64,000 nucleotides of DNA from contig NZ_SRRT01000007.1 of NCBI RefSeq assembly GCF_004784475.1, positions 372,001-436,000 on the forward strand. The letters are read 5' to 3'. The position numbers and the translations under genes were made by a program. The notes under the pieces are model-generated. The model saw nothing but the letters and a program-made list of their open reading frames with translations, was not told the DNA's origin and did no database searches. Source of the stretch: Streptomyces bauhiniae (GTDB taxonomy: Bacteria > Actinomycetota > Actinomycetes > Streptomycetales > Streptomycetaceae). Positions 1-8,173 of this stretch are shown in pieces; position 1 is the stretch's first letter, and each line of letters begins with the position of its first letter.

Positions 1-622
1 GGGCTACGCCCTTGTCCATGCCCGGGGGGCGGAGTTCGAGGACGAGGCGGCCGGGTTCGACGATGAGGCCGTGGCGGGTGGCGAGGTCGGTGAGGGGGGC
101 GCGGAGGGTGTCGAAGGCGGCTTCGGGGTCCTCGGCGCGGCGGGTGTGGACGGCGACCGCGCGGCCCTTCTCCTCGATCCAGGTGCCGGGCCAGGCGCCG
201 GCCCGGTCCAGGACGCCGGGGAGTTCCGCGCGGACCGCGGCGATGCCGGGGTGCGGGGCGGGCGCGGTGACGGTGCCGGTCGCGGCGTCCCAGCGCTCGG
301 CGCCGTAATGGCCGAGGACGACGAGGTGCTCCAGGCCGGGGACTCCGGCGAAGCCGCCGTTGCGGACCGCGACCCCGGCCGGGCGGCCGGTGACCACGGC
401 GACGGAGGCGACCTTCGGCGCGAGCGCGGAAAGCGCGGGCACCGCGCCGGGGTGGGCGCGGGCCTGGTCGGGGTCGGCGACGATGGGGGCCAGCGTGCCG
501 TCGAAGTCCAGGCCGATCACGGCGGTGCGCGGCCGGTCCAGCAGTGCCCGCAGACCGTCGCGGCCCGCCTGGGTCTCGGGGACCGGCAGCGCGCTGTCCT
601 CGGGGATGTCAGGGGTTCCCAT
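1..622 (-). CDS. otsB: Trehalose-phosphatase (partial, runs off the left edge)
   Basis: Hydrolyses trehalose-6-phosphate to trehalose in the cytoplasm, the second step of the OtsAB pathway. The ATG at 622-620 opens a frame of at least 207 residues with HAD-superfamily motif I (GLDFDGTLAPI, about residues 36-46), then the VVTGRPAG segment typical of OtsB. The 3' end lies outside the window. It is last of three same-strand genes (sugar-binding lipoprotein, DUF3263, otsB). The assignment rests on motifs and on the frequent otsB-DUF3263 neighbourhood in Streptomyces. A generic HAD phosphatase is the main alternative. Confidence 0.85.
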   Translation of the reverse strand, partial: MGTPDIPEDSALPVPETQAGRDGLRALLDRPRTAVIGLDFDGTLAPIVADPDQARAHPGAVPALSALAPKVASVAVVTGRPAGVAVRNGGFAGVPGLEHLVVLGHYGAERWDAATGTVTAPAPHPGIAAVRAELPGVLDRAGAWPGTWIEEKGRAVAVHTRRAEDPEAAFDTLRAPLTDLATRHGLIVEPGRLVLELRPPGMDKGVA

Positions 623-671
623 AGAGCGACACTATCCGCGCCGGGCCGCCCGCACGCCTCCGGAAGAGGCT

Positions 672-896
672 CTACCGTTCCGACCTTCTCGCCTCGCGCA
701 CCCGCCGCAGCCGGTTGACCGTCACCGGGTCGTGCGCGAGGGCCCGCTCGTCGTCCAGCAGCGCGTTGAGGAGCTGGTAGTAGCGCACCGGCGCGAGCCC
801 GAGCTGCTCGCGGATGGCGCGCTCCTTCGCGCCGGGACCGGGAAAACTCCGGCCCTCCAGCGCGAGGATCGCCTTCTCACGGCTGCCGAGTTCCAT
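672..896 (-). CDS. DUF3263 family small protein
   Basis: A 74-residue protein beginning MELGSREKAILALEGR that fits the DUF3263 family, short actinobacterial proteins with a helix-turn-helix-like core (YYQLLNALLDD) and a basic tail. No biochemical role is known to me. An in-frame GTG at 920 would add eight residues; I prefer the ATG at 896 because family members usually begin at this methionine, although neither start has a strong ribosome binding site. It lies between the lipoprotein gene and otsB on the same strand with short gaps, so co-transcription is likely. Confidence 0.75.
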   Translation of the reverse strand: MELGSREKAILALEGRSFPGPGAKERAIREQLGLAPVRYYQLLNALLDDERALAHDPVTVNRLRRVREARRSER

Positions 897-931
897 GCCG
901 GCAACCGTAACCCCGACCACCGACAGGGGGC

Positions 932-2212
932 TCAGCCCTGGGACTGGGCCGTGCTGTCGGCGGCCGTGGCGGCGGCCTGGAGCCGGGTGAGGACGCCTGC
1001 GGGACTGCCGCCCGGGGAGACCGCCTGCCCGATGTCCTTCTTCACGGCCGCGCTGACCGCCGCCCAGGAGGTCTTGTTCACCGGGTACTGCTCAGCGGTC
1101 GGCAACTGCTCCAGGAAGGCGTGCAGCGGCACGTCGGTCTTCGCGTCCGACCCGCTCATCGCCTCGGAGGCGGAGGTGGTGACGGGCAGCAGACCGTACT
1201 TGCGGGAGAAGTCGAGCACGTTCTTCTGCTCGTACACGAAGTCCAGGAAGCTGCCGATCTGGCGGGCGTGGCCGTTCTGCCTGAAGGCCAGCATCCAGTC
1301 GGTGACGCCCATCGCGGCCCGCGCCCGCCCGGTGCGGCCCGGCGAGGGGACCATGCCGAACTTCACGCCCTTCGCCTCGGCCTGCCGGATCAGCGTGGGG
1401 TGCCCGTTGAGCATGCCGACCTGCCCGTCCGCGAACGCGGCGAACGCGGCGGCCCGGTTGAGCCGGCCCGGCGCGACCGGCCCGGTGAGCCCCTTGCCCA
1501 CCAGGTCGTCCTTGAGCCAGGTGAACGTCTCGCCGTTCACCGCGGAGTCGATCGTGTACGTACCGATGTCGTCGGTGTAGCCGCTGCCGCCGCTGAGCAG
1601 CCACTGCATGGTCTCGGCCTGCGCCTCCTCCGGGCCGAGCGGCAGCGCGAACGGGTACTTCACACCCTTGGCCTTGAGCGCCTCGGCGTCGGAGGCCAGC
1701 TCCTCCCAGGTGGTGGGCGGGGTGATGCCGGCCTGCTGGAACAGCGTCTTGTTGTAGAAGAGCACGCGCGTGGAGGCCGCGAACGGCATCGCGTACGGCG
1801 TGTGGTTCCAGTCCCCCGCGTCGGCGAGCTGCGGCACGAAGTCGGCCTGGGTGCCGATGGAGAGGGTGTCGGACATCGGGTACAGCTTCCCGGCGGCCGC
1901 GTAGTCGGCGTACGCGCCGATCTGGGCCATGTCGGGGGCGTTCCCGGCGTCGACCATCGCCTTGACCTTGGCGTCGACGTCGTTCCAGGAGTAGACGCTG
2001 ACCTGGACCTTCACATCGGGGTGCTTCGCCTCGTACGCATCGACCAGCGCGGCCCAGTACTTCTTGGAGCTGTTGGCGGCGGAGTCGCCGTAGTCGGCGG
2101 CCACCAGCTTGAGGGTCGTGTCCGAGGAGTCCGTGCTCCCACAGCCGCCGAGCATCGCCGTCATGCCCAGTGCGGACACCACCGCGATCGTTCCTGCCGT
2201 ACGCCGACGCAC
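932..2212 (-). CDS. ABC transporter sugar-binding lipoprotein
   Basis: A 426-residue extracellular solute-binding protein of the MalE-like family. It has a basic N-terminus, hydrophobic signal and a lipobox ending in GGC (about residues 22-27), so the mature protein should be lipid-anchored outside the membrane. The body has the usual fold signals (YADYAAAGKLYPM, PYAMPFAASTRVLFYNK). No permease genes are adjacent; such orphan binding proteins may share permeases and the MsiK ATPase, whose gene lies at 28.5 kb. It is divergent from nagK across a region with DasR-like sites, suggesting an amino sugar or chitooligosaccharide ligand (inference). The GTG at 2212 follows AAGGGG; a TTG at 2218 is possible. 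Confidence 0.85.
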   Translation of the reverse strand: MRRRTAGTIAVVSALGMTAMLGGCGSTDSSDTTLKLVAADYGDSAANSSKKYWAALVDAYEAKHPDVKVQVSVYSWNDVDAKVKAMVDAGNAPDMAQIGAYADYAAAGKLYPMSDTLSIGTQADFVPQLADAGDWNHTPYAMPFAASTRVLFYNKTLFQQAGITPPTTWEELASDAEALKAKGVKYPFALPLGPEEAQAETMQWLLSGGSGYTDDIGTYTIDSAVNGETFTWLKDDLVGKGLTGPVAPGRLNRAAAFAAFADGQVGMLNGHPTLIRQAEAKGVKFGMVPSPGRTGRARAAMGVTDWMLAFRQNGHARQIGSFLDFVYEQKNVLDFSRKYGLLPVTTSASEAMSGSDAKTDVPLHAFLEQLPTAEQYPVNKTSWAAVSAAVKKDIGQAVSPGGSPAGVLTRLQAAATAADSTAQSQG

Positions 2213-2232
2213 CCTCAAAGCCCCTTGTCCCC

Positions 2233-2294
2233 TTGGTCAGACCATTCGATTTCGAACGCATAAGGTCTACACCACGTAAGTGGACTAGACCTCT
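2233..2294. promoter_or_regulatory. Divergent nag promoter with DasR (dre)-like sites
   Basis: The 109-bp gap between the lipoprotein gene and nagK holds a 16-bp element at 2279-2294 (AGTGGACTAGACCTCT) that matches the dre consensus AGTGGTCTAGACCACT at 14 of 16 positions. A weaker copy (GGTCTACACCAC core) lies at 2264-2275, and a compact palindrome TGGTCAGACCA at about 2234-2244. DasR is the GntR regulator released by glucosamine-6-phosphate. From memory, the nagKA promoter of S. coelicolor is a known DasR target, so this is probably the same control. Confidence 0.75.
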
Positions 2295-2321
2295 CGCGGG
2301 TCGGCGGGTCACACTGGGCCG

Positions 2322-3266
2322 GTGAGACATGTCGTCGCCCTGGACGTGGGCGGTACCTCGATGAAGGCCGCGCTCGTCGGCGAGGACGGCGCGGTGCTGC
2401 ACCGCGCCCGCCGCGCGACGGGCCGCGAGGACGGACCGGAGGCGGTCGTCGAGAACCTCCTCGCCTTCGCCGCCGACCTGCTCGCGCACGGCGCCGAGCA
2501 CCTCGGCGCTCCCGCGCTCGCGGCCGGCGTCGCCGTCCCCGGCACCGTCGACGAGGCGACCGGCACCGCCCTGTACTCGGCCAACCTCGGCTGGCGCGAC
2601 GTACCGCTGCGCGCGCTGCTCACCGAGCGGCTCGGCATGCCCGTCGCCCTCGGCCACGACGTGCGCACCGGCGGCCTCGCCGAGGGCCGCGCCGGAGCTG
2701 GCCGGGGCGCCGGCCGCTTCCTGTTCGTCGCGCTGGGCACCGGCATCGCCGGGGCGATCGGCCTGGCCGGCGGGGTCGAGGCGGGCGCGAACGGCTTCGC
2801 CGGGGAGATCGGCCACATCGTCGTACGCCCCGGCGGCCGCCCCTGCCCGTGCGGCCAGACCGGCTGCCTGGAGCGGTACGCCTCCGCCGCCGCCGTCGGC
2901 ACCGCCTGGGCGGAGGCGAGCGGCCGCGCGGACGCGGACGCCGCCGACTGCGCGCGGGCCGTCGCCGCCGGGGACCCGGACGCGGCCCGCGTCTGGACCG
3001 AGGCGGTCGACGCGCTCGCGGACGGCCTCGTCACCGCGCTCACCCTGCTCGACCCCGGCACACTGATCGTCGGCGGCGGGCTCGCCGAGGCCGGTGACGT
3101 GCTGTTCCGGCCGCTCGGGGCCGCCATCGAGCGCCGGCTCACCTTCCAGGCCGCGCCCGTCCTCGTCCCGGCCGCGCTCGGCGACGGCGCCGGCTGCCTG
3201 GGCGCGGCGCTGCTCGCCCGGGACCTGCTCCCGCACATCCCCCAGACCACGGAGGTACGCACCTGA
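2322..3266 (+). CDS. nagK: ROK-family N-acetylglucosamine kinase
   Basis: A 314-residue sugar kinase that probably phosphorylates cytoplasmic N-acetylglucosamine to GlcNAc-6-phosphate. It has the N-terminal phosphate-binding DVGGTSMK loop (residues 8-15), the catalytic GHD region, a GTGIAGAIG loop and the ROK zinc signature CPCGQTGCLERYAS near residues 184-197. There is no N-terminal winged helix, so it is a kinase and not a ROK repressor. Its TGA overlaps the nagA ATG (TGATG), indicating translational coupling and the nagKA operon. The GTG start lies 28 bp after the best dre site, placing DasR close to the promoter. Confidence 0.9.
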   Translation: MRHVVALDVGGTSMKAALVGEDGAVLHRARRATGREDGPEAVVENLLAFAADLLAHGAEHLGAPALAAGVAVPGTVDEATGTALYSANLGWRDVPLRALLTERLGMPVALGHDVRTGGLAEGRAGAGRGAGRFLFVALGTGIAGAIGLAGGVEAGANGFAGEIGHIVVRPGGRPCPCGQTGCLERYASAAAVGTAWAEASGRADADAADCARAVAAGDPDAARVWTEAVDALADGLVTALTLLDPGTLIVGGGLAEAGDVLFRPLGAAIERRLTFQAAPVLVPAALGDGAGCLGAALLARDLLPHIPQTTEVRT

Positions 3267-4420
3267 TGGCCGACAACAGCGCACGCCCGCTGGTGCTCAC
3301 CGGCGGCACCGTGGTGCTACCCACCGGCGAGGTGCCCGGCGGGCAGGTCGCCGTCGACGGCCGCCGGATCGCGGAGCGCGCGCCCGAGGGCGCCGACGTG
3401 CTCGACGTGACCGGCCACTGGGTGGTCCCCGGCTTCGTGGACCTGCACAACCACGGCGGCGGCGGAGCGGCCTTCTCCGGCGGCGCCGAGGACGCGCTCA
3501 CCGCCGTCCGCACGCACCGCGCGCACGGCACGACCACGCTGGTCGCCTCCACCGTCACCGACGACCTGGACGTCCTGGCCCGCCAGGCCGGAATGCTGGC
3601 CGAGCTGGCCGAGCAGGGCGACATCGCGGGCGTCCACTTCGAGGGCCCGTTCATCTCCCCGTGCCGCAAGGGCGCGCACTCCGAGGCGCTGCTGCGCGAC
3701 CCGGACCCGGCCGAGGTCCGCAAGCTGGTCGACGCCGCGCGCGGCCACGCCAAGATGGTCACCCTCGCCACCGAACTGCCGGGCGGCCTGGACTCCGTAC
3801 GCCTCCTCGCCGAGCAGGGCGTGATCGCGGCCGTCGGGCACACCGACGCGAGCTACGAGCAGACGGTGGCCGCCATCGACGCGGGCGCCACCGTCGCCAC
3901 CCACCTCTTCAACGCGATGCCCCCGATCGGCCACCGCGATCCCGGCCCGATCACCGCGCTGCTGGAGGACGGGCGGATCACCGTCGAGCTGATCAACGAC
4001 GGCACCCATCTGCACCCGGCCGCGCTGCAGTTGGCCTTCCACCACGCGGGCGCCGAGCGGGTCGCCTTCATCACCGACGCGATGGACGCGGCGGGCTCCG
4101 CGGACGGCCGCTATCTGCTCGGCCCGCTGGAGGTGGAGGTGCAGGGCGGCGTGGCCCGGCTGGTGGAGGGCGGCTCGATCGCGGGCTCCACGCTGACCCT
4201 GGACCGCGCCTTCCGGCGGGCGGTCACCGTGGACAAGCTCCCGGTCACCGACGTGGTCAGGGCGCTGTCGGCCAACCCGGCCCGGCTGCTCGGCCTGGCG
4301 GACCGGGTCGGCTCGCTGGAGCCCGGCAAGGACGCCGACCTCGTGCTGCTGGACGCCGACTTCGCGCTCAAGGGCGTCATGCGCCGGGGCGAATGGGTGG
4401 TCGCGCCCCAACTGCCCTGA
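3266..4420 (+). CDS. nagA: N-acetylglucosamine-6-phosphate deacetylase
   Basis: A 384-residue amidohydrolase that deacetylates GlcNAc-6-phosphate to glucosamine-6-phosphate, the inducer of DasR. Visible metal and substrate motifs are LHNHGGGG (about 56-63), the EGP glutamate (HFEGPFIS), GHTDASYEQ, NDGTHLHP and ITDAMDAAG. Length is normal for the family. GGAGG precedes the start by the correct distance inside the nagK 3' end. Together with nagK it converts imported GlcNAc to GlcN6P; the isomerase NagB is not in this window. A rho-independent terminator follows at 4440. Confidence 0.93.
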   Translation: MADNSARPLVLTGGTVVLPTGEVPGGQVAVDGRRIAERAPEGADVLDVTGHWVVPGFVDLHNHGGGGAAFSGGAEDALTAVRTHRAHGTTTLVASTVTDDLDVLARQAGMLAELAEQGDIAGVHFEGPFISPCRKGAHSEALLRDPDPAEVRKLVDAARGHAKMVTLATELPGGLDSVRLLAEQGVIAAVGHTDASYEQTVAAIDAGATVATHLFNAMPPIGHRDPGPITALLEDGRITVELINDGTHLHPAALQLAFHHAGAERVAFITDAMDAAGSADGRYLLGPLEVEVQGGVARLVEGGSIAGSTLTLDRAFRRAVTVDKLPVTDVVRALSANPARLLGLADRVGSLEPGKDADLVLLDADFALKGVMRRGEWVVAPQLP

Positions 4421-4439
4421 TCCGTACCCGGCTTCCTCC

Positions 4440-4480
4440 GACGGCGTCCGTCCCTCAACTGGGCCGGACGCCGTCTCTTT
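4440..4480 (+). terminator. Terminator after nagKA
   Basis: A perfect 11-bp inverted repeat (GACGGCGTCCG / CGGACGCCGTC) with a 14-nt loop followed by TCTTT lies just downstream of the nagA stop. It should end the nagKA transcript before the PfkB kinase gene, which begins 59 bp later with its own ribosome binding site. Confidence 0.75.
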
Positions 4481-4538
4481 GGCATGATCGGGGCCCCGGA
4501 AACCGAGGCGTACGGACCATCGAGGGAGGTCGGACCGG

Positions 4539-5468
4539 GTGATCCTGACGGTCACGCTGAACACCGCTCTCGACATCACGTACCGCGTGACGTCGCTGCG
4601 GCCGCACGCCGAGCACCGGGTGTCGGAGGTCGTGGAGCGGCCCGGCGGCAAGGGCGTCAACGTGGCCCGCGTGCTCGCCGCGCTCGGGTACGGGGTGACG
4701 GTCACCGGTTTCGCGGGCGGCCCGACCGGCCAGGTGCTGCGCGAGCGGCTCGCGGGCGCGCCGGGGATCACCGACGCGCTGGTGCCGGTCGCCGGACCGA
4801 CCCGCCGCACGGTCGCCGTGGTGGACCAACGCACCGGCGACACCACCCAGTTGAACGAGCCAGGACCGCACATCGGCCCCGCCGAGTGGGCCGCCTTCCT
4901 GCGCGCCTACGACACCCTCCTCGCGGACGCCTCGGCGGTCGCCCTCTGCGGCAGCCTGCCGCCGGGCGTGCCGGTGGGCGCGTACGCGGGACTGATACGG
5001 GTGGCCAGGACGGCCGGGGTGCCGGTGCTGCTGGACACGGGCGGGGAGCCGCTGCGGCGCGGGATCGCGGCCCGGCCCGACATCGTCAAGCCCAACGCGG
5101 CGGAACTGGCCGAACTCACCGGCTCCCACGAGCCGGCCCGCGCCACCCGCGACGCCCGGCGCCGGGGCGCCCAGGCGGTGGTCGCCTCCCTGGGCGCGGA
5201 CGGTCTGCTGGCCGCGACCCCCGAGGGCCACTGGCGCGCCGCCCCGCCCGCCCGGCTGCGCGGCAACCCGACCGGCGCGGGCGACGCGGCGGTCGCGGGC
5301 CTGCTGTCCGGCCTGGTCGACGGCCTCCCCTGGCCCGCCCGCCTCACCCGCGCCACCGCCCTCTCGGCAGCGGCCGTACTGGCGCCCACGGCCGGCGAGT
5401 TCGACCCGGCGGACTACGCACGCCTGCTGGCCGCGGCCACGGTGACGGACGAGGAATCGGCCGCCTGA
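4539..5468 (+). CDS. PfkB-family sugar kinase (1-phosphofructokinase type)
   Basis: A 309-residue ribokinase-superfamily enzyme. It begins MILTVTLNTALDITY, carries the GGKGVNVARVLAALG substrate signature (about residues 34-48) and the C-terminal NPTGAGDAAVAG ATP/anion-hole motif with the catalytic Asp. These match the LacC/FruK branch, which phosphorylates fructose-1-phosphate or tagatose-6-phosphate. Position beside nagKA suggests use of a phosphosugar near fructose-6-phosphate, but the substrate cannot be read from sequence. The GTG start follows GGGAGG. The fruR and PTS genes usually linked to true fruK are absent, so I give no symbol. Confidence 0.82.
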   Translation: MILTVTLNTALDITYRVTSLRPHAEHRVSEVVERPGGKGVNVARVLAALGYGVTVTGFAGGPTGQVLRERLAGAPGITDALVPVAGPTRRTVAVVDQRTGDTTQLNEPGPHIGPAEWAAFLRAYDTLLADASAVALCGSLPPGVPVGAYAGLIRVARTAGVPVLLDTGGEPLRRGIAARPDIVKPNAAELAELTGSHEPARATRDARRRGAQAVVASLGADGLLAATPEGHWRAAPPARLRGNPTGAGDAAVAGLLSGLVDGLPWPARLTRATALSAAAVLAPTAGEFDPADYARLLAAATVTDEESAA

Positions 5469-5655
5469 GCACCAACTGCCGCCAGCCAGGACCCACGTCG
5501 AGGTCATGGGACGGGTCTCGCAGATGCTGCCTGATCGGCTCCAGCACATCGCCTGAAGCCGAGGAAGTTTCCACCATCCAGCCCCCTCACGCAGCAACGG
5601 ACCCCGATCCCATGGTCCACGGCTTGCCCGACATGATCCATAAGAGAAGCCCTAG
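5469..5655. other. Intergenic stretch before the IS-like unit
   Basis: Between the PfkB kinase stop and the left end of the IS-like unit I see no gene. A short minus-strand frame (5344-5577) overlaps the kinase 3' end and looks like a shadow. There is no clear terminator; the last four bases are the CTAG that is repeated at the far end of the element. Confidence 0.5.
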
Positions 5656-5682
5656 GGCGTTTCCTTCGGATCATCGTGCTGA

Positions 5683-5778
5683 TCAGATGAAGATGGCGGC
5701 GACCTGGCGTCCGGCGAGGCAGATGGTGGTGCCCTTGTCGTGGCGGCGGCTGCCACGATTGGCTTCTGGTCGGCCTCC
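5683..5778 (-). pseudogene. Transposase C-terminal remnant
   Basis: Reading the minus strand up to the TGA at 5685-5683 gives a tail ending RGSRRHDKGTTICLAGRQV plus AAIFI. I recognise this as the C-terminus of a family of Streptomyces IS5-type transposases. It has no start, lies directly after the hydrolase stop codon and begins close to the left inverted repeat, which is where a transposase would normally end. The rest of the transposase has been replaced by the hydrolase gene. Confidence 0.6.
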
Positions 5779-5779
5779 G

Positions 5780-6949
5780 CTACGGGTGGAAGCCGACTTC
5801 CGGGTTTTCGGGGGTCGGGCCCGTGAGGAGCGGCCGAGGCGAGCCCTTCAGGTGCAGGTCGAAGAAAGCCGTGACGTACGCGCCGGTGAGGTGAAGGGCG
5901 CGGGACGCCGACAGGGAGCGGTCGGGGTCGGGCAGGCCGAGCGCGTCGAGGAGTGCGGGGAAGTCGGTGAACGAGGCGTGGTTGGTGCCGGCCACGGTCA
6001 GCCAGCGTTTCCAGCCGTCAAGGTGGGCCCAGCTCTCCGACCAGCTCGGGTCCTCTGCGCCGTTGGGCAGCGGGTGCCCGATCATCAGGAACGGCTTGCC
6101 GCCCAGGCCGGTCGGGGGCACCGGCACGTCCATGGTGCCGTCCAGGTCGGCGCCGGCTCTGATCCGGCGGTCGGCGAGCAGTGCCGGGACGGTAGCCGCA
6201 CCGCCGGCGGAGTGACCGGCCATGCCGATCCGGGCGCGGTCGATCGTGCGGGAGTAGCGCCAGGCGGGGTGGGAGCGGGCGGTCACCTGGTCGACGAGGA
6301 AGGAGACGTCGCGGGCGCGGCTGCGGTCCAGGCCCGCCCAGTCCTGCGGCGAGCGCAGTTGGCCGCACATCACGCAGGGCAGTGTGCTGCCGTCGGGGAA
6401 GGTCGTGCCCGTGTTCTCGTAGGTGTGGTCGATGAGCGCGACCACGTATCCGTGGCTGGAGAGGTCTTCGGCCAGGCCGGTGAGCGTGGTGCGGGGAAGG
6501 GTGAAGCCGGGCGAGAGCAGGACCAGCGGGTGGCGGCCGGGTGCTGGGCGGGCGCCGGAGGCGGCCCAGGTCCGGGTCTCGGTGAGCGCTGTGGTGGGGA
6601 TGGTGTTGCCGGGGAGTTTGGTGTCCAGCAGCATCCGCGCCGCGGCAGGGGTCATGTACGCGGCCGGGCTGCCGGTACCCGCCTTGGCCGGGTAGTACAT
6701 CGACACCATGAGCCGGCGCGGGCCCGCCGAAGGCACCCATGGGTCGGGCCGGTTCTGGTCGATGAGTTCCAGGACGTCCTGACCGACGGCGAACGGGCCA
6801 CTGGGATGCGGGAGTTCGCCCCTGACGACTGCCGGTGCGGACACGGACGAGGTCGGCTGAGCGCCGGCGGCGGGTGGGACTGCGGCTGCCGACAGCGGCA
6901 GGGTGAGCAGCAGCGCCGCAAGAACCGTAGGAGCACGGAATCTGGTCAT
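5780..6949 (-). CDS. Secreted alpha/beta hydrolase (PAF-acetylhydrolase/lipase type)
   Basis: A 389-residue exported hydrolase. The ATG at 6949 begins MTRFRAPTVLAALLLTLPL, a Sec signal peptide ending near AAGAQP. The nucleophile elbow is GMAGHSAGGA, with a later Asp region (DLDGTMDVPV) and the catalytic His probably in GTNHASFTDF. The segment MVSMYYPA and the overall layout resemble PAF-acetylhydrolase-like dienelactone hydrolases; the likely substrate is a small ester or lipid outside the cell. An upstream GTG at 6988 would add 13 residues before the signal. It is the only complete gene between the IS5-like inverted repeats and probably arrived with that element. Confidence 0.82.
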   Translation of the reverse strand: MTRFRAPTVLAALLLTLPLSAAAVPPAAGAQPTSSVSAPAVVRGELPHPSGPFAVGQDVLELIDQNRPDPWVPSAGPRRLMVSMYYPAKAGTGSPAAYMTPAAARMLLDTKLPGNTIPTTALTETRTWAASGARPAPGRHPLVLLSPGFTLPRTTLTGLAEDLSSHGYVVALIDHTYENTGTTFPDGSTLPCVMCGQLRSPQDWAGLDRSRARDVSFLVDQVTARSHPAWRYSRTIDRARIGMAGHSAGGAATVPALLADRRIRAGADLDGTMDVPVPPTGLGGKPFLMIGHPLPNGAEDPSWSESWAHLDGWKRWLTVAGTNHASFTDFPALLDALGLPDPDRSLSASRALHLTGAYVTAFFDLHLKGSPRPLLTGPTPENPEVGFHP

Positions 6950-7099
6950 GGGCGGGACCGTACGCAGCTCCCGGCCGGGTGGCGTCACCTTGGAGACGTA
7001 ACCCTTGCGAGGGAGAACCGGCGCGCCCGCGCCGCGCGGGGTCCTTCCTGCGGGTCGGCACCAGCCCCCGCGACCCCTGCGTGATCCGAAGGACAGGCC

Positions 7100-8020
7100 C
7101 TAGTTGCGCCAGCCCTTCTCCAGCCAGAACTGGTCCAGGTTGACGTCGCACTGGTTGCCGCTGCCGCACGAGATGCTGATGGTGTTCGAGCCCTTCTGGA
7201 GCTGGAGGTTGGCCCAGGTGTGGGTCCAGCCGCGCTCCCAGTCGCCCTCGGGGGCGTGGGCGAAGTTCGACATGTTCAGCGGGCGGTTCTGCGAGGTGCC
7301 GTTGATCGTCAGCGTGGTGTTGGCGTCCTTGCCCGGCACGCCGTAGTTGACGTTCAGCGTGTACTTGCCCGGCTTCGGCACGTCCACCGTCCAGGTCACC
7401 GACGCGCCGACCTGGTTCAGGCCGCCCACGTAGGAGCCGCCCGCCGACTTCGCGCCCTTGATGTCGGAGGCCGGGGCGGCGCCGCCCGCGAGCTGGACCG
7501 CGTCGTCGACGGCGTCGGCCTTCGGCAGCTCGCCGGCCTCGCCGGTGCTGGTCGCCTTGGGGCTCGGCGTGGCCTCCTGCGACTGGGTCGGGGAGGCGTC
7601 CGCCTGGTTGCCGTTCTTGTCGTCGTCGGAGTCGCCGTTGAGCATCGCGATGCTGATGCCGATGACGACCGCCGCGACCACCGCGATGGCGCCGATCAGC
7701 AGACCCTTGGTGTTCGGCCCGCGCCGCCCGCCGCCACCGCCTCCGTGCGACGACTGCCGGGAGGCGGGAGCACCGCCGGGCATCGTCTCCGGCGCCTGGT
7801 AGTGGGCCGCGGTCGTCTGCCCGTAGCCGCCCTGCTGCTGCGGGGCGGTCTGCTGCTGGCCGTACTGGCGCTCACCGACCGGACGCACCCGGTTGACCGC
7901 GTTGGGATAGCCGTAACCACCGGACGGCGGCTGGGCCCCCCGGGCCTGGCCGTCGGCGTACAGGTAGCCGAACGGGTCGTCTTCCTCGGGCTTGCTCGCG
8001 CCGTTGTCGCCGGGCGTCAT
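7100..8020 (-). CDS. Membrane-anchored protein with C-terminal CBM35-like domain
   Basis: A 306-residue protein in three parts. A disordered Gly/Gln/Tyr/Pro-rich cytoplasmic stretch occupies residues 1-100 (repeated GGYG and QQQ). A single membrane helix (LLIGAIAVVAAVVIGISIAML) follows, then a Ser/Thr/Pro-rich linker. The C-terminal ~130 residues are beta-rich (VTWTVDVPKPGKYTLNVNYG, TISISCGSG, VNLDQFWLEKGW) and resemble CBM35 or CBM6-type carbohydrate-binding modules. A role in binding cell-wall or extracellular polysaccharide is inference. The TAG stop lies inside the CTAG target duplication of the neighbouring IS-like unit and would exist without the insertion too. Confidence 0.75.
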   Translation of the reverse strand: MTPGDNGASKPEEDDPFGYLYADGQARGAQPPSGGYGYPNAVNRVRPVGERQYGQQQTAPQQQGGYGQTTAAHYQAPETMPGGAPASRQSSHGGGGGGRRGPNTKGLLIGAIAVVAAVVIGISIAMLNGDSDDDKNGNQADASPTQSQEATPSPKATSTGEAGELPKADAVDDAVQLAGGAAPASDIKGAKSAGGSYVGGLNQVGASVTWTVDVPKPGKYTLNVNYGVPGKDANTTLTINGTSQNRPLNMSNFAHAPEGDWERGWTHTWANLQLQKGSNTISISCGSGNQCDVNLDQFWLEKGWRN

Positions 8021-8173
8021 CCCTGGGTACTCCTCAACAAGTGCGGGCGGGCGGGGTACGGGGTTGGAATGGCGAGCCTACCCTCCCGCACACCCCGATT
8101 CGCTCGGACGGGGGACCCCCGAACGGACGCCCGAAGCGCACATCCCCGCACTGTCAGCGCACTGACCTGCGTT

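Larger units (their letters stand above)
5652..7103. mobile_element. IS5-like element with hydrolase cargo
   Basis: The 1444-bp unit 5656-7099 has terminal inverted repeats that agree at 16 of 18 positions (left GGCGTTTCCTTCGGATCA; right end, inverted, GGCCTGTCCTTCGGATCA). Both ends are flanked by CTAG (5652-5655 and 7100-7103), the target duplication expected for the IS5 subgroup. Inside, only the last ~30 codons of a transposase-like frame remain (5683-5778); the rest is an alpha/beta hydrolase gene. The right CTAG contains the TAG stop of the CBM35-protein gene, so insertion left that protein intact. Element type is inferred from ends and target, not from a full transposase. Confidence 0.75.

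Noticed and set aside
1092..3284. A 730-codon minus-strand open frame across the lipoprotein and nagK genes
   Set aside because: Arg/Gly/Ala/Pro-rich with no domain; it is the shadow frame of the two real genes in high-GC DNA.
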